Shown: positions 17,973 to 26,077, numbered from the stretch's first letter. The stretch is DNA of 64,000 nucleotides from Pseudoxanthomonas sp. z9 (GCF_006542425.1 NZ_VFID01000012.1:248001-312000), one strand, 5' to 3'. Numbers and translations: made by a program. The notes: generated from the sequence alone by a model not told the origin.

Positions 17973-18293
17973 ATGGCGTGGGTATATCTGGTGCTGGCCG
18001 GCCTGCTGGAAGTGGTGTGGGCGATGGGCCTGAAGTATTCGGAAGGTTTCAGCCGGCTGTGGCCGAGCCTGATCACGGTGGTCGCGATGGTGGCCAGCTT
18101 CTGGCTGCTGGCGACGGCGCTCAAGCAGATCCCGCTGGGTACCGGCTATGCGATCTGGGTGGGCATCGGCGCGGTCGGCACCGCCCTGCTGGGCATGCTG
18201 GTGCTGAAGGAGCCGGCCACGGTCGCCCGGCTGGTCTGCATCGGTCTGATCGTCGCTGGCATCGCCGGCCTGAAGCTGACCTCGAACGGATAG
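17973..18293 (+). CDS. sugE: Guanidinium exporter Gdx (SugE), SMR family
   Basis: 106 aa with four membrane helices. [20 protein letters not shown] carries the family glutamate (Glu13) in the SugE/Gdx context (E-x-x-W), and [14 protein letters not shown] is helix 3. Gdx proteins exchange guanidinium for protons at the inner membrane. GGAGG at 17960-17964 is the ribosome site for ATG 17973. The guanidine-II riboswitch directly upstream supports the substrate strongly. It stands alone and is convergent with coq7. Confidence 0.95.
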   Translation: MAWVYLVLAGLLEVVWAMGLKYSEGFSRLWPSLITVVAMVASFWLLATALKQIPLGTGYAIWVGIGAVGTALLGMLVLKEPATVARLVCIGLIVAGIAGLKLTSNG

Positions 18294-18311
18294 GTCAGCC
18301 GGCCGGCCTCG

Positions 18312-18335
18312 CGCTCCCGGCCTCGACCGGGAGCG
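18312..18335. other. Hairpin between convergent sugE and coq7
   Basis: A perfect 9-bp stem (18312-18320 with 18327-18335), loop CCTCGA, 19 bp after the sugE stop and 32 bp from the coq7 stop. It could serve as a 3'-end element for either transcript, but no T-run follows on either strand. Confidence 0.4.
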
Positions 18336-18367
18336 GGGAACCGCGTTCCGGTGGGCCGGGGGCCGCC

Positions 18368-19012
18368 CTACAGGCGGTAGGCGACCGTCTTCATGAACCG
18401 GGAGGCGGCCGCCATCAGACTGGGGATGGGCTGCGGCAGCACCCGGGCGCCGGCGTGCTCGGCGTGTTCGGCGTGGCGCGCCTCGTCGGCCTTCATCACC
18501 TTGAGGATTTCGCGGCTGCGCAGGTCCGCTTCCGGCAAGGTTTCCAGATGTTCATCCAGGTGGGCTTCGACCTGATGCTCGGTTTCCACCACGAACCCCA
18601 GGCTCCAGCCGTCGCCGCGCAGGCCCGCCAGTGCCCCCAGCGTATAGCTGCCGGCGTACCAGAGCGGATTGAACAGGCTCGGCCGGCTGTCCAGTTCGCG
18701 CAGGCGATCGGCGCACCAGGCCAGGTGGTCGGTCTCTTCCTGGGCGGCTTCCAGCAGATGGGCCTTGGTCGCCTCGTCGCGTGCGACGGCGGCCTGGCCG
18801 AAATACAGCCCCTGCGCGCAGACCTCGCCGACATGGTTGATCCGCATCAGTCCGGCCGCGTGGCGGCGTTCGCCGGCGTCGAGTTCGACCTCCGGGGTGT
18901 CGCCAGCGGGGTTGGACCGGTGTGCCGGCGGGTTGCCGAACACGGTTTCCAGCGCGCGCTGGGTCTCGATGAGGAACTGGTCCAGCGGGGTATGCAGGCG
19001 GAGCGGACGCAT
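18368..19012 (-). CDS. coq7: 2-polyprenyl-3-methyl-6-methoxy-1,4-benzoquinone hydroxylase (Coq7)
   Basis: 214 aa, a carboxylate-bridged di-iron hydroxylase of ubiquinone synthesis. Two internal halves each supply ligands: [31 protein letters not shown] and [18 protein letters not shown] at 19012 ([14 protein letters not shown]) matches the family N terminus; the longer upstream frame is proline-rich and unlike it. This alternative to UbiF is the usual enzyme in this family of bacteria. It is divergent from rplM. Confidence 0.92.
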   Translation of the reverse strand: MRPLRLHTPLDQFLIETQRALETVFGNPPAHRSNPAGDTPEVELDAGERRHAAGLMRINHVGEVCAQGLYFGQAAVARDEATKAHLLEAAQEETDHLAWCADRLRELDSRPSLFNPLWYAGSYTLGALAGLRGDGWSLGFVVETEHQVEAHLDEHLETLPEADLRSREILKVMKADEARHAEHAEHAGARVLPQPIPSLMAAASRFMKTVAYRL

Positions 19013-19111
19013 GGGGGGCGGGGCGGCAGTGAGGGGTGGGCGGATTCTCGCCCCCGCCGCTTCCCCTGCCAACCCGGCCCGCGCCGCCGCCAGGATGAGG
19101 CCAGGGCCGAC

Positions 19112-19140
19112 TTGCATGCCGGTCATCCGGGCAGTACAAT
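19112..19140 (+). promoter_or_regulatory. Sigma-70 promoter for rplM-rpsI
   Basis: TTGCAT (19112-19117) and TACAAT (19135-19140) are spaced 17 bp apart, about 95 bp upstream of rplM. It is one of the best consensus matches in the window and suits a strongly expressed ribosomal operon. Confidence 0.65.
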
Positions 19141-19234
19141 CCCGCTTCTTTCGTTCCACCCTTCACAACGCGCGGCAAAGTTCCGTCGGCTCCGCCGGCG
19201 CAATCCGCCCGACCAATCACCTCAGAGTTACGTC

Positions 19235-19663
19235 ATGAAGACCTTCACCGCAAAGTCCGAGACCGTCCAGCGCGACTGGTATCTCGTCGACGCCACCGGC
19301 AAGACGCTTGGCCGTCTGTCCACCGAACTGGCCCGCCGCCTGCGTGGCAAGCACAAGCCCGTTTACACCCCGCACGTCGATACCGGCGATTACCTCGTGG
19401 TGATCAACGCCGAGAAGATCGCGGTGACCGGCAACAAGCTGGCCGACAAGAAGTATCACCGCTTCACCGGTTACATCGGCAACCTGAAGACGGAAACCCT
19501 GGCGCAGGCGCTGGAACGTCATCCGGAGCGCGTGATTGAAACCGCAGTGAAGGGCATGCTGCCGAAGGGTCCGCTGGGCCGCGACATGTACCGCAAGCTC
19601 AAGGTCTACGCCGGCCCGAATCATCCGCACGCCGCTCAGCAGCCGCAGGTCCTGGACATCTAA
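19235..19663 (+). CDS. rplM: 50S ribosomal protein L13
   Basis: 142 aa, standard length. It is an early assembly protein of the large subunit. Typical stretches: [52 protein letters not shown] and [20 protein letters not shown]. rpsI begins 2 bp after the stop, the conserved rplM-rpsI operon. In E. coli L13 represses its own operon; no such site can be judged here. Confidence 0.97.
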   Translation: MKTFTAKSETVQRDWYLVDATGKTLGRLSTELARRLRGKHKPVYTPHVDTGDYLVVINAEKIAVTGNKLADKKYHRFTGYIGNLKTETLAQALERHPERVIETAVKGMLPKGPLGRDMYRKLKVYAGPNHPHAAQQPQVLDI

Positions 19664-19665
19664 TC

Positions 19666-20058
19666 ATGGCTATCACTCAGAACTACGGCACCGGCCGTCG
19701 CAAGTCTTCCACCGCCCGCGTGTTCCTGCGCAAGGGCACCGGCAACATCACCGTCAACGGCCGTCCGCTGGACGAGTTCTTTGGCCGTGAGACCGCGCGC
19801 ATGATCGTGCGCCAGCCGCTGGAATTGACCAAGAACACCGAGAATTTCGACATCGTCGCCACCGCTTCCGGCGGCGGCACCACCGGCCAGGCCGGCGCCA
19901 TCCGCCTGGGCATCGCCCGCGCGCTGGTGGAATATGACGAAACCCTGAAGACCGAGCTGCGCAAGGCCGGCTTCGTGACCCGCGACGCCCGCGAGGTCGA
20001 GCGCAAGAAGGTCGGTCTGCACAAAGCACGTCGTGCAACCCAGTTCTCGAAGCGCTAA
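19666..20058 (+). CDS. rpsI: 30S ribosomal protein S9
   Basis: 130 aa, standard length. It starts with [19 protein letters not shown] and ends in the conserved basic tail RATQFSKR that reaches the P-site tRNA. It is the second gene of the rplM-rpsI operon, and tRNA-Gln follows after 21 bp, possibly on the same transcript. Confidence 0.97.
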   Translation: MAITQNYGTGRRKSSTARVFLRKGTGNITVNGRPLDEFFGRETARMIVRQPLELTKNTENFDIVATASGGGTTGQAGAIRLGIARALVEYDETLKTELRKAGFVTRDAREVERKKVGLHKARRATQFSKR

Positions 20059-20079
20059 ACTACGCTCCACACGTTTTAC

Positions 20080-20154
20080 AGCCCCGTCGCCAAGCGGTAA
20101 GGCACCTGACTCTGACTCAGGCATTCGGTGGTTCGAATCCATCCGGGGCTGCCA
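20080..20154 (+). tRNA. tRNA-Gln (anticodon CTG)
   Basis: 75 nt with an encoded CCA end. Acceptor arms AGCCCCG and CGGGGCT pair over 7 bp; the anticodon stem CCTGA/TCAGG closes the loop CTCTGAC, giving anticodon CTG; the T arm has GGTGG-TTCGAAT-CCATC. It reads CAG glutamine codons. It lies directly after rpsI and before two hairpins that likely end the transcript. Confidence 0.95.
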
Positions 20155-20163
20155 ATTCGAAGA

Positions 20164-20193
20164 CCGCTCACCCTGGCTCCGCCAGGGGAGCGG
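20164..20193 (+). other. 12-bp hairpin directly 3' of tRNA-Gln
   Basis: Stem 20164-20169 with 20188-20193 and inner stem 20171-20176 with 20182-20187, loop CTCCG. No T-run follows; it may be a processing or stability element between the tRNA and the terminator. Confidence 0.4.
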
Positions 20194-20206
20194 AATCCAG
20201 CAAAAG

Positions 20207-20226
20207 CCCGCCTCGTGCGGGTTTTT
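20207..20226 (+). terminator. Intrinsic terminator after rpsI/tRNA-Gln
   Basis: CCCGC (20207-20211) pairs with GCGGG (20217-20221) and is followed by TTTTT (20222-20226). The preceding AAAA and following GCTTTT could extend the stem. It lies just upstream of the dioxygenase gene, which must then have its own promoter or rely on read-through. Confidence 0.7.
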
Positions 20227-20247
20227 GCTTTTGCCGAGGACCTTGCG

Positions 20248-20985
20248 ATGGTCGCGACGTTCCTGCCGCCCTTCATCCCCGCCGCGCAATTGCTGCCGCA
20301 GATGCGCCAGCGCGGCTATGCCGTGCTCGAACCGGCTGCCGTCGGCGAGCTGTGCGGTTTTCCGGTCCCGGCCCTGGACGTGTTCAAGCCGGACTGGGAC
20401 CACCTGGCGGTCGATGAGTACCTGAAGGACGGCGGCCGCTACCGGCGACGGCGGCATTCCTGCTTCGTCGTCGAAGGCGACGAACTGGGCCAGGTGCCGC
20501 ATCGCGCGCACTGGCAGTCGCTGGACTACAACGCACTGCACGGCGGCATGCGCCGCTGGTTCGAGCCGATGCGCCCGGAGACGGCAGGCCACCCGTTGTG
20601 GCGACACCTGCTGATGGCGCTGGGCCGGGTCTGCTCCGAGCTGAAAGGTGCGCGTGCCTGGCATGTCGAGGCCCACCAGTTCCGCATCGACACCACCGAC
20701 GGCATCGGCCGCCCCACGCCCGAGGGCGCCCACCGCGACGGCGTGGATTTCGTGGCGGTGATGCTGGTGGATCGGGTCGGCATCAAGGGCGGCGAAACCC
20801 GCGTGTTCGAGGCGGCCGGCCCGGACGGGCAGCGCTTCACCCTGGAAGCGCCCTGGTCACTGATGTTCCTGGATGATGCCCGGGTGATCCACGAATCCAC
20901 CCCCATCCAGCCCGTTGAAGGGCAGGCGGGTCACCGCGATACGCTGGTACTGACTTTCCGCGCGGATGGCTTCCAGGGCGACTGA
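20248..20985 (+). CDS. 2-oxoglutarate/Fe(II) dioxygenase family protein
   Basis: 245 aa, matching the 2OG-Fe dioxygenase family PF10014 (whose characterised members hydroxylate free amino acids such as isoleucine). Candidate iron ligands are in EGAHRDGVDFVAVML (H-x-D) and a later histidine (RVIHES); the ITGETRVF-type segment KGGETRVFEAAG fits the fold. GAGGA before ATG 20248 supports this start; a longer frame would run back into the tRNA and terminator. The substrate is unknown. Confidence 0.75.
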   Translation: MVATFLPPFIPAAQLLPQMRQRGYAVLEPAAVGELCGFPVPALDVFKPDWDHLAVDEYLKDGGRYRRRRHSCFVVEGDELGQVPHRAHWQSLDYNALHGGMRRWFEPMRPETAGHPLWRHLLMALGRVCSELKGARAWHVEAHQFRIDTTDGIGRPTPEGAHRDGVDFVAVMLVDRVGIKGGETRVFEAAGPDGQRFTLEAPWSLMFLDDARVIHESTPIQPVEGQAGHRDTLVLTFRADGFQGD

Positions 20986-21011
20986 CAGCGTGGCGCACGG
21001 GTAGTTACAAT
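20982..21011 (+). promoter_or_regulatory. Likely promoter of the FAH-maiA pair
   Basis: CTGACA (20982-20987) and TACAAT (21006-21011), spacing 18 bp, lie about 33 bp before the hydrolase gene. The -35 box overlaps the stop of the upstream dioxygenase gene. The match is good but untested. Confidence 0.45.
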
Positions 21012-21043
21012 TGAAACCATAATCAGTAGAGGTCCGCAGAGCG

Positions 21044-22033
21044 ATGAAACTGGGTTCGTTGAAGGAAGGCGGCCGCGACGGCACGCTGGTGGTGGTGTCC
21101 CGTGACCTGGCCCGCGCCGTGCGCGCGACCGGCATCGCCCCGACCCTGCAGCAGGCGCTGGAGGATTGGTCCAACGTGGCGCCGCGCCTCAATGCCCTGT
21201 CCGAGTCGCTCAACCATGGCGACGCCGACGGGGTGTTCGATCTGGATCACAAGGCGCTGGCCGCGCCGCTGCCGCGCGCCTACGAATTCGTCGACGGCAG
21301 CGCCTACCTGCCGCATGTCGAACGCGTCCGCCGTGCCCGCAACGCCGAAGTGCCGAAAAGCTTCTACACCGACCCGCTGATGTACCAGGCCACCAGCGCC
21401 GGCTTCCACGGCCCGCGCGATCCGGTCCGGGTGGTCAGCGAGGACTACGGCATCGATCTGGAAGCGGAAATCCTCGTGGTCACCGACGACGTGCCGATGG
21501 CGGTCACTCCCGAGCAGGCCGCAGGACACATCCAGCTGATCGGCCTGGTCAACGACGTATCGCTGCGCAACCTGATTCCGCCGGAACTGGCGAAGGGCTT
21601 TGGCTTCCTGCAGTCCAAGCCGCGTTCGGCGCTGTCGCCGGTGTTCGTCACGCCCGACGAACTCGGTGACGTGTGGCGCGGCAACAAGGTGCACCTCCCG
21701 CTGCTGACCCATATCAACGGCGAGTGGTTCGGTGCGCCGGAGGCCGGCGTGGATATGCAATTTGATTTCGCCCAACTGGTCGCACACGCCGCCAAGACCC
21801 GCCCGCTGTCGGCCGGGACCTTGGTGGGTTCGGGCACGATCGCCAACGAGGATGTCTCCAAGGGGGCGTCCTGCTTTGCCGAGCGGCGCACGGTGGAGAC
21901 CCTGCGGGACGGCAAGCCGAGCACGCCGTTCATGAAGTTCGGTGACGTGGTTCGCATTGAAATGCTGAACAGTGACGGCGATTCCATTTTTGGCGCAATC
22001 GAGCAGCGCATCGAGCCCCAGTCCTTGCCTTGA
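21044..22033 (+). CDS. Fumarylacetoacetate hydrolase family protein
   Basis: 329 aa. It probably cleaves fumarylacetoacetate to fumarate and acetoacetate, the last step of tyrosine/homogentisate breakdown. FAH-fold elements: metal ligands around DYGIDLEAEILVVTDD, GLVNDVSLRNLIP, KPRSALSPVFVTPDEL, and LVGSGTIANEDVSKG near the end. The next gene encodes maleylacetoacetate isomerase, which makes its substrate, supporting the assignment. The ATG at 21044 follows AGAGG. Confidence 0.88.
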   Translation: MKLGSLKEGGRDGTLVVVSRDLARAVRATGIAPTLQQALEDWSNVAPRLNALSESLNHGDADGVFDLDHKALAAPLPRAYEFVDGSAYLPHVERVRRARNAEVPKSFYTDPLMYQATSAGFHGPRDPVRVVSEDYGIDLEAEILVVTDDVPMAVTPEQAAGHIQLIGLVNDVSLRNLIPPELAKGFGFLQSKPRSALSPVFVTPDELGDVWRGNKVHLPLLTHINGEWFGAPEAGVDMQFDFAQLVAHAAKTRPLSAGTLVGSGTIANEDVSKGASCFAERRTVETLRDGKPSTPFMKFGDVVRIEMLNSDGDSIFGAIEQRIEPQSLP

Positions 22034-22132
22034 GCCGGCCGGCGAGCGCAAATGGACCAGACTGTCGCGTAGGGGGGCTCATGGGCGTTCGGCAACAGGG
22101 AAGGCGAAATGAGGCGGAACGGAGTTTCCGCC

Positions 22133-22792
22133 ATGGGTGAGCAACTGAAGCTCTATTCGTATTGGCGCTCCAGTGCGGCCTATCGCGTCCGCATCGGGCT
22201 GAATCTCAAGGGCCTGGCCTACGAGACGATTCCGGTCCATCTGGTCCGCGAAGGCGGGCAACAGCACCATCCCGATTACGTCGCCAAGAATCCGCAGCAC
22301 CTGGTACCCACCCTGCTGCACGGGACCCGGGTGATCCGGCAATCGCTGGCGATCCTCGAATACCTCGACGAGGCCTGGCCGTCCCCGCGGCTGCTGCCGA
22401 TGACCGCGCGCGATCGCGCGCGGGTGCGCGCGCTCGCGCAGATGGTCACCAGCGACATCCATCCGCTCAACAACCTGCGCGTGCTCCAGTACTTCGAGAA
22501 CACCTGGCACGTCCCGCATTCCGAGCGCGACGACTGGATCAAGCATTGGATCCTGGAAGGGTTTTCCGCCATGGAGACGCTGCTGTCGGGGGATGCGGCG
22601 ACCGGCGCCTACTGCCACGGGCAGACGCCGGGCATGGCCGATTGCTGCCTGATCCCGCAGATCTTCAATGCCCGCCGGTTCGGCGTGGACATGGAGGCGT
22701 TCCCGACCCTGGTCAGGATCGAACAGGCCTGCCTCGCGCTGCCGGCCTTTGACCTGGCGCGCCCGGAAAAGCAGCCCGACGCGCAGCCCTGA
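22133..22792 (+). CDS. maiA: Maleylacetoacetate isomerase (zeta-class GST)
   Basis: 219 aa. It isomerises maleylacetoacetate to fumarylacetoacetate with glutathione. The zeta-GST motif SSxxYRVRI is present as SSAAYRVRIGLN, with later QSLAILEYLDE and the C-terminal ADCCLIPQIFNARRFGVD. ATG at 22133 is preceded by GGAG; the in-frame ATG at 22109 has no family support. It is 99 bp after the FAH gene and forms the tyrosine degradation pair with it; hmgA and hppD are not in the window. Confidence 0.93.
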   Translation: MGEQLKLYSYWRSSAAYRVRIGLNLKGLAYETIPVHLVREGGQQHHPDYVAKNPQHLVPTLLHGTRVIRQSLAILEYLDEAWPSPRLLPMTARDRARVRALAQMVTSDIHPLNNLRVLQYFENTWHVPHSERDDWIKHWILEGFSAMETLLSGDAATGAYCHGQTPGMADCCLIPQIFNARRFGVDMEAFPTLVRIEQACLALPAFDLARPEKQPDAQP

Positions 22793-22837
22793 GGCGGCCG
22801 AGCGCGGGTTTCCCCCGAACGGCGGGTGACGCGCATT

Positions 22838-22855
22838 GGCGGAGCGAGCTCCGCC
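22838..22855. repeat. REP-like hairpin at the maiA-pilU convergence
   Basis: GGCGGAGC pairs with GCTCCGCC (22838-22845 with 22848-22855) around GA. The core GGAGCGAGC resembles the first hairpin of the REPIN-like element at 7135-7152. It may also act as a shared 3'-end structure for maiA and pilU. Confidence 0.4.
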
Positions 22856-22860
22856 CCATG

Positions 22861-24009
22861 TCAGCCGAAGCCGTGGGTGATGCGCGGGGACGAGGACGCG
22901 CCCGGAGTGGAATTCTCGTAGTCCGCGTACGGATCGTGTTCGCCCTGGCTGCCTTCCGAAAGGCGGAACTTCAACGCCAGCCCATCGCGCGAGTCCGCGG
23001 CGCGCAGCGCCTCCTCCTGCTCGATCTGGCCTTCCTTCGCCATCCGGAACAGGCACTGGTCGAAGGTCTCCATGCCTTCCTCCAGCGATTCCTCCATCGC
23101 CTGCTTGATCTCGTGGACCTGGCCGCGGCGCAGCAGGTCGCGGATCATCGGCGTGTTGATCAGCACTTCCGCGGCCGGCAGGCGGCGCCCGTCCACGCCC
23201 TTGACCAGGCGTTGCGACACCACCGCGCGCAGGTTCAGCGCCAGGTTCATCAGCACGTTCTTGTGCGCGCTTTCCGGGAAGAAATTGAGGATGCGTTCGA
23301 TGGTCTGGTCGGCGTTGTTGGAATGCAGCGTCGCCAGGCACAGGTGGCCGGTTTCGGCAAAGGCGATGGCGGCCTCCATCGTGGTCGCGTCCAGGATTTC
23401 GCCGATCAGGATCACGTCCGGCGCTTCGCGCATCGCGTTCTTCAGCGCGTTGTGGAAGGCATGGGTATCCAGGCCGACCTCGCGCTGGTTGACGATCGAC
23501 TGCTTGTGCTTGTGCAGGTACTCGATGGGGTCCTCGATGGTGAGGATGTGCCCGGTGGTGTTGCTGTTGCGGTGGTCGATCATTGACGCCAGCGTGGTCG
23601 ACTTGCCCGAGCCGGTGGAGCCCACGATCAGGACCAGCCCGCGCGGGGTCATGATGATGTCCTTGAGCACCGGCGGCAGGTGCAGGTCCTCGATGGACGG
23701 GATCACGCTGCGGATGGCGCGGATCACCATGCCGACCTCGCCGCGCTGCTTGAACACGTTGACGCGGAAGCGACCTGCGTCCTGCAGGGCGATGGCCATG
23801 TTCAGTTCCAGCTCGCGCTCGAACACGGGCACCTGGCCCTCGTCCATCAGCGAGTAGGCAATCTTCTTGACCATGCCCGGCGGCAGGCCGGTATTGCCCA
23901 GCGGATAAAGCTTTCCCTCAATCTTGATATAGACCGGCGCCCCGGTGGTCAGGAACATGTCCGAGGCGTTTTTCTCGGTCATCAGCTTCAGGAAGTAGCC
24001 GATGTCCAT
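22861..24009 (-). CDS. pilU: Type IV pilus retraction ATPase PilU
   Basis: 382 aa, a PilT-like secretion ATPase. Walker A is GSTGSGKST, the Asp box lies in ILTIEDPIEYLHKHK, Walker B is DVILIGEILD and the His box is CLATLHSNN. MDIGYFLKLMTEKNASDMF and the extended C-terminal tail identify PilU rather than PilT; PilU assists PilT in pilus retraction at the inner-membrane base. The start at 24009 fits the family. pilT is not in the window. It is divergent from the DUF4398 gene. Confidence 0.93.
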   Translation of the reverse strand: MDIGYFLKLMTEKNASDMFLTTGAPVYIKIEGKLYPLGNTGLPPGMVKKIAYSLMDEGQVPVFERELELNMAIALQDAGRFRVNVFKQRGEVGMVIRAIRSVIPSIEDLHLPPVLKDIIMTPRGLVLIVGSTGSGKSTTLASMIDHRNSNTTGHILTIEDPIEYLHKHKQSIVNQREVGLDTHAFHNALKNAMREAPDVILIGEILDATTMEAAIAFAETGHLCLATLHSNNADQTIERILNFFPESAHKNVLMNLALNLRAVVSQRLVKGVDGRRLPAAEVLINTPMIRDLLRRGQVHEIKQAMEESLEEGMETFDQCLFRMAKEGQIEQEEALRAADSRDGLALKFRLSEGSQGEHDPYADYENSTPGASSSPRITHGFG

Positions 24010-24104
24010 GTGCGAGCATCCCCATTTGTGGCGGCCACCGTTGCAACGGGGGCGCAGGCTTCCGACAATGGCCGCGCGATCCCCTGATACGTCACGGCAC
24101 CCAG

Positions 24105-24500
24105 ATGATTCGTAGCTTCGCACAAATCCGCTTGCCCCTGTATGTGATGGTGGCCGCACTCACGGTCGCTGGCGGGGCGGCGTTCCCGATCCGGGCCCAG
24201 ACGGCGACCACGCCGGAACTGGAAACCGCGCGTCAGGCGGTGGAGCGCGCGGACCAGGCCGACGCCGATCAGTACGCTCCGGACCGCATGGCCATCGCAC
24301 GCCAGTTGCTCGCCCAGGCCCAGGCCGCGCAGAGCAGCCGCGACAAGAAGCTGGCCCTGGACCTGGCCATCCGTGCGGCGGCCGATGCCGACGTGGCGCG
24401 CGCGCTGAGCCTGGAGGCGGTGGCGAACGCCGACCTGCAGCAGCGACGCGCCGAAATCGCGGATCTCCAGCGCAAGCTCGGCATGGAGGGCGGCCAATGA
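24105..24500 (+). CDS. DUF4398 domain exported protein
   Basis: 131 aa. A hydrophobic signal segment (LYVMVAALTVAGGAAFP) precedes a helical DUF4398 domain with heptad-like Ala/Gln/Leu content (ARQLLAQAQAAQSSRDKKLA). The function is unknown; relatives often precede OmpA-like proteins, as here, where the stop overlaps the next ATG (ATGA). It is probably periplasmic. Confidence 0.75.
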   Translation: MIRSFAQIRLPLYVMVAALTVAGGAAFPIRAQTATTPELETARQAVERADQADADQYAPDRMAIARQLLAQAQAAQSSRDKKLALDLAIRAAADADVARALSLEAVANADLQQRRAEIADLQRKLGMEGGQ

Positions 24501-25387
24501 ACCGCAACCCACGCCGAGCGGGCCTGTTGATCCTGCTGCTGTCGCTGCCGGCCGGCGCATTGCTGGCCGCGGACAATCCCGTCGTCATCCAACTGGGCCA
24601 GCGCCTGGCGGCATTGCGCGCCAATCCCGAATACGCCGAATTGGCGGCCTTCGAACGCCTGCAGGCCCAGCAGGCCATCAGCGAGCTGGCCGAGGCCCGG
24701 CGCAGTGTCCGCGAGCGGGCCCAGTACGTGGCCGAGCGGCGGGTGGAGATCGCCGAAATCGCCACCCGCACCCAGGCCGCGCAGCGCGAAGCCGGACGCC
24801 TCGATCGCACCCGCAGCGAGCTGCTGGTGGAAGCCAGCCGGCGCGAGGCCGAACGCGCCCGGCAGGAAGTCGAGCGCATGCGCATCCAGGCGCAGATCCA
24901 GGCCGAGGAAGCCGAGCGCCTGCGCCAGGCCGCCGAAGCCGAAACCCTGGCCCGTCAGGACGCCGAACTGGCCTTGACCAGCGTGGCCGGGCAACAGAGC
25001 GCCAAACTCAGCGCCGCCCGGCAGAAGGAAGCGCGGCTGGCCCGCGAGGAAGCCGAACTGGTGTCCGGGACCAAGCTGCCGGCTTCGAAGTTCGAGGCGC
25101 GCGGCGAGGTCTTCACCCTGCCTGCGAGTGCGTTCGCCGGCGGCTCGGCCAAGCTGTCGGAAGCGGGCCAGTCCAGTGCCTCTGCATTGGCCGCCTACCT
25201 GCAGGCCAGCCCCAAGGCCAAGGCCCGGATCGAGGGTTTCGGCGACAAGCAGACCCCCGGCCAGCGCCGCGCCGACGCCTTGCGCGATGCCCTGGTCGCG
25301 GCAGGCGTGTCCAAGGGCCGGATCCAGGCCGCCGGCAAGGGCAACGGTTCCAGCAGCAAGGCGGCGGAGATCGTGGTCACGCAGTAG
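24497..25387 (+). CDS. OmpA-like periplasmic protein with a long coiled coil
   Basis: 296 aa. A signal peptide (LLILLLSLPAGALLAA) leads into a long Ala/Glu/Arg-rich coiled coil (about residues 45-185) and a C-terminal OmpA-like domain (about 195-296: VFTLPASAFAGGSAKLSEAG, ARIEGFGDKQTPGQRRADALRDAL). The peptidoglycan-binding signature is recognisable but degenerate. It is coupled to the upstream DUF4398 gene, which shares the coiled-coil style, suggesting that they form an envelope complex. The stop is followed by an AT-rich palindrome. Confidence 0.78.
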   Translation: MNRNPRRAGLLILLLSLPAGALLAADNPVVIQLGQRLAALRANPEYAELAAFERLQAQQAISELAEARRSVRERAQYVAERRVEIAEIATRTQAAQREAGRLDRTRSELLVEASRREAERARQEVERMRIQAQIQAEEAERLRQAAEAETLARQDAELALTSVAGQQSAKLSAARQKEARLAREEAELVSGTKLPASKFEARGEVFTLPASAFAGGSAKLSEAGQSSASALAAYLQASPKAKARIEGFGDKQTPGQRRADALRDALVAAGVSKGRIQAAGKGNGSSSKAAEIVVTQ

Positions 25388-25388
25388 T

Positions 25389-25406
25389 TTTGTTTTTAAA
25401 AACAAA
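25389..25406. other. 18-bp perfect AT-rich palindrome after the OmpA-like gene
   Basis: TTTGTTTTTAAAAACAAA, starting 2 bp after the TAG stop. An all-but-two A/T perfect palindrome is unusual in this GC-rich sequence. It could be a regulator or nucleoid-protein site, or a weak bidirectional terminator. Confidence 0.45.
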
Positions 25407-25422
25407 GACCTGCACGAAAAAT

Positions 25423-25454
25423 GGGGCGTTCCGGACGAACAGTCTGAACGCCCC
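25423..25454 (+). terminator. Hairpin after the DUF4398/OmpA operon
   Basis: A 9-bp stem GGGGCGTTC (25423-25431) with GAACGCCCC (25446-25454), preceded by AAAAAT and followed only by GTTTG. It probably ends the upstream transcript. The same GGGGCGTT/AACGCCCC sequences recur downstream to 25715. Confidence 0.5.
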
Positions 25455-25533
25455 GTTTGCCGTTCTTGCCCTGTCGGATCAAGGACTTGTGAAGGGGCTT
25501 GTCGGGTATGGAGACGAGGAGTAGGGTCATATA

Positions 25534-25722
25534 CCCAAGCGACCCCCGTCGCTTGGCTCACCGGAGAGTCGAGCCGATGACGCTGTCCAAAGCCCCAGAG
25601 GAGAACGCCCCCGACGGCCAGGTCCGTGCGGGTGTTCCCGGTGGAGGCGCCCGCCATCCCGCTTCGACGTTCCGCTCCCAAGCCAACGCCCCGAGCCTGC
25701 CCAGGCCGGGGCGTTCGTTTTT
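25534..25722 (+). ncRNA. Candidate sRNA or long structured leader upstream of the YdcH-like gene
   Basis: A possible promoter (TTGTCG 25499-25504, 17 bp, TAGGGT 25522-25527) would start RNA at a perfect 9-bp hairpin with a CCCC loop (25535-25543 with 25548-25556). Two further C-rich stretches follow (near 25592 and 25605) and a strong terminator ends it at 25722. C-rich exposed loops recall the Xanthomonas sRNA sX13, but I cannot confirm homology. A 76-codon ORF across the region runs through the terminator and is not credible. Confidence 0.4.
25685..25722 (+). terminator. Strong intrinsic terminator before the YdcH-like gene
   Basis: AACGCCCCG (25685-25693) pairs with CGGGGCGTT (25707-25715), inner stem GCCTG/CAGGC (25695-25699 with 25702-25706), then CGTTTTT. 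It lies only 21 bp before the next ATG, so it ends a transcript that starts within the preceding gap. Confidence 0.8.
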
Positions 25723-25743
25723 CCGCTGAAGGAGGTACTCCCC

Positions 25744-25962
25744 ATGTTCGAAGGTCAACCGCAGACTGAAATCGACGCACTGATCAAGACCGACCCGGAA
25801 TTCAAGCAGCTGTACCAGCGCCATCGCGAACTCGACAAGAAGGTCACCGATGCCGAGCTGGGCGTGCTGCCCATCGACGACAATCTGCTGGGACAGATGA
25901 AGCGCGAGAAGCTCGCGACCAAGGAACGACTGATCCGCATCTACGACGCGAAGCCGCACTGA
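25744..25962 (+). CDS. YdcH family (DUF465) small protein
   Basis: 72 aa, helical and charged, with the DUF465/YdcH pattern (FKQLYQRHRELDKKVTDAE, LKREKLATKERL-like C terminus). Its function is unknown; family members are short antiparallel coiled coils. AGGAGG lies at ideal distance before ATG 25744, suggesting strong translation. The strong terminator directly upstream implies that expression depends on read-through or on a promoter close to 25720. Confidence 0.8.
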   Translation: MFEGQPQTEIDALIKTDPEFKQLYQRHRELDKKVTDAELGVLPIDDNLLGQMKREKLATKERLIRIYDAKPH

Positions 25963-26077
25963 CCCACGACCCGCTCCATCGTCGCGGGCGGCGGCGGCCT
26001 CCTCGTCGGCCGTCGCCGCCCGCGTCACTCGATGCGATAATCCGGGCTCCATCACGATCCGTGAGCGCGAGTCCGCA

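Noticed and set aside
20128..20247. An upstream extension of the dioxygenase gene starting inside tRNA-Gln
   Set aside because: It would translate the tRNA 3' half and a terminator; GAGGA before 20248 supports the shorter gene.
25499..25729. A 76-codon ORF in the gap before the YdcH-like gene
   Set aside because: It runs through a strong intrinsic terminator, has no good ribosome site and shows no protein-like composition.
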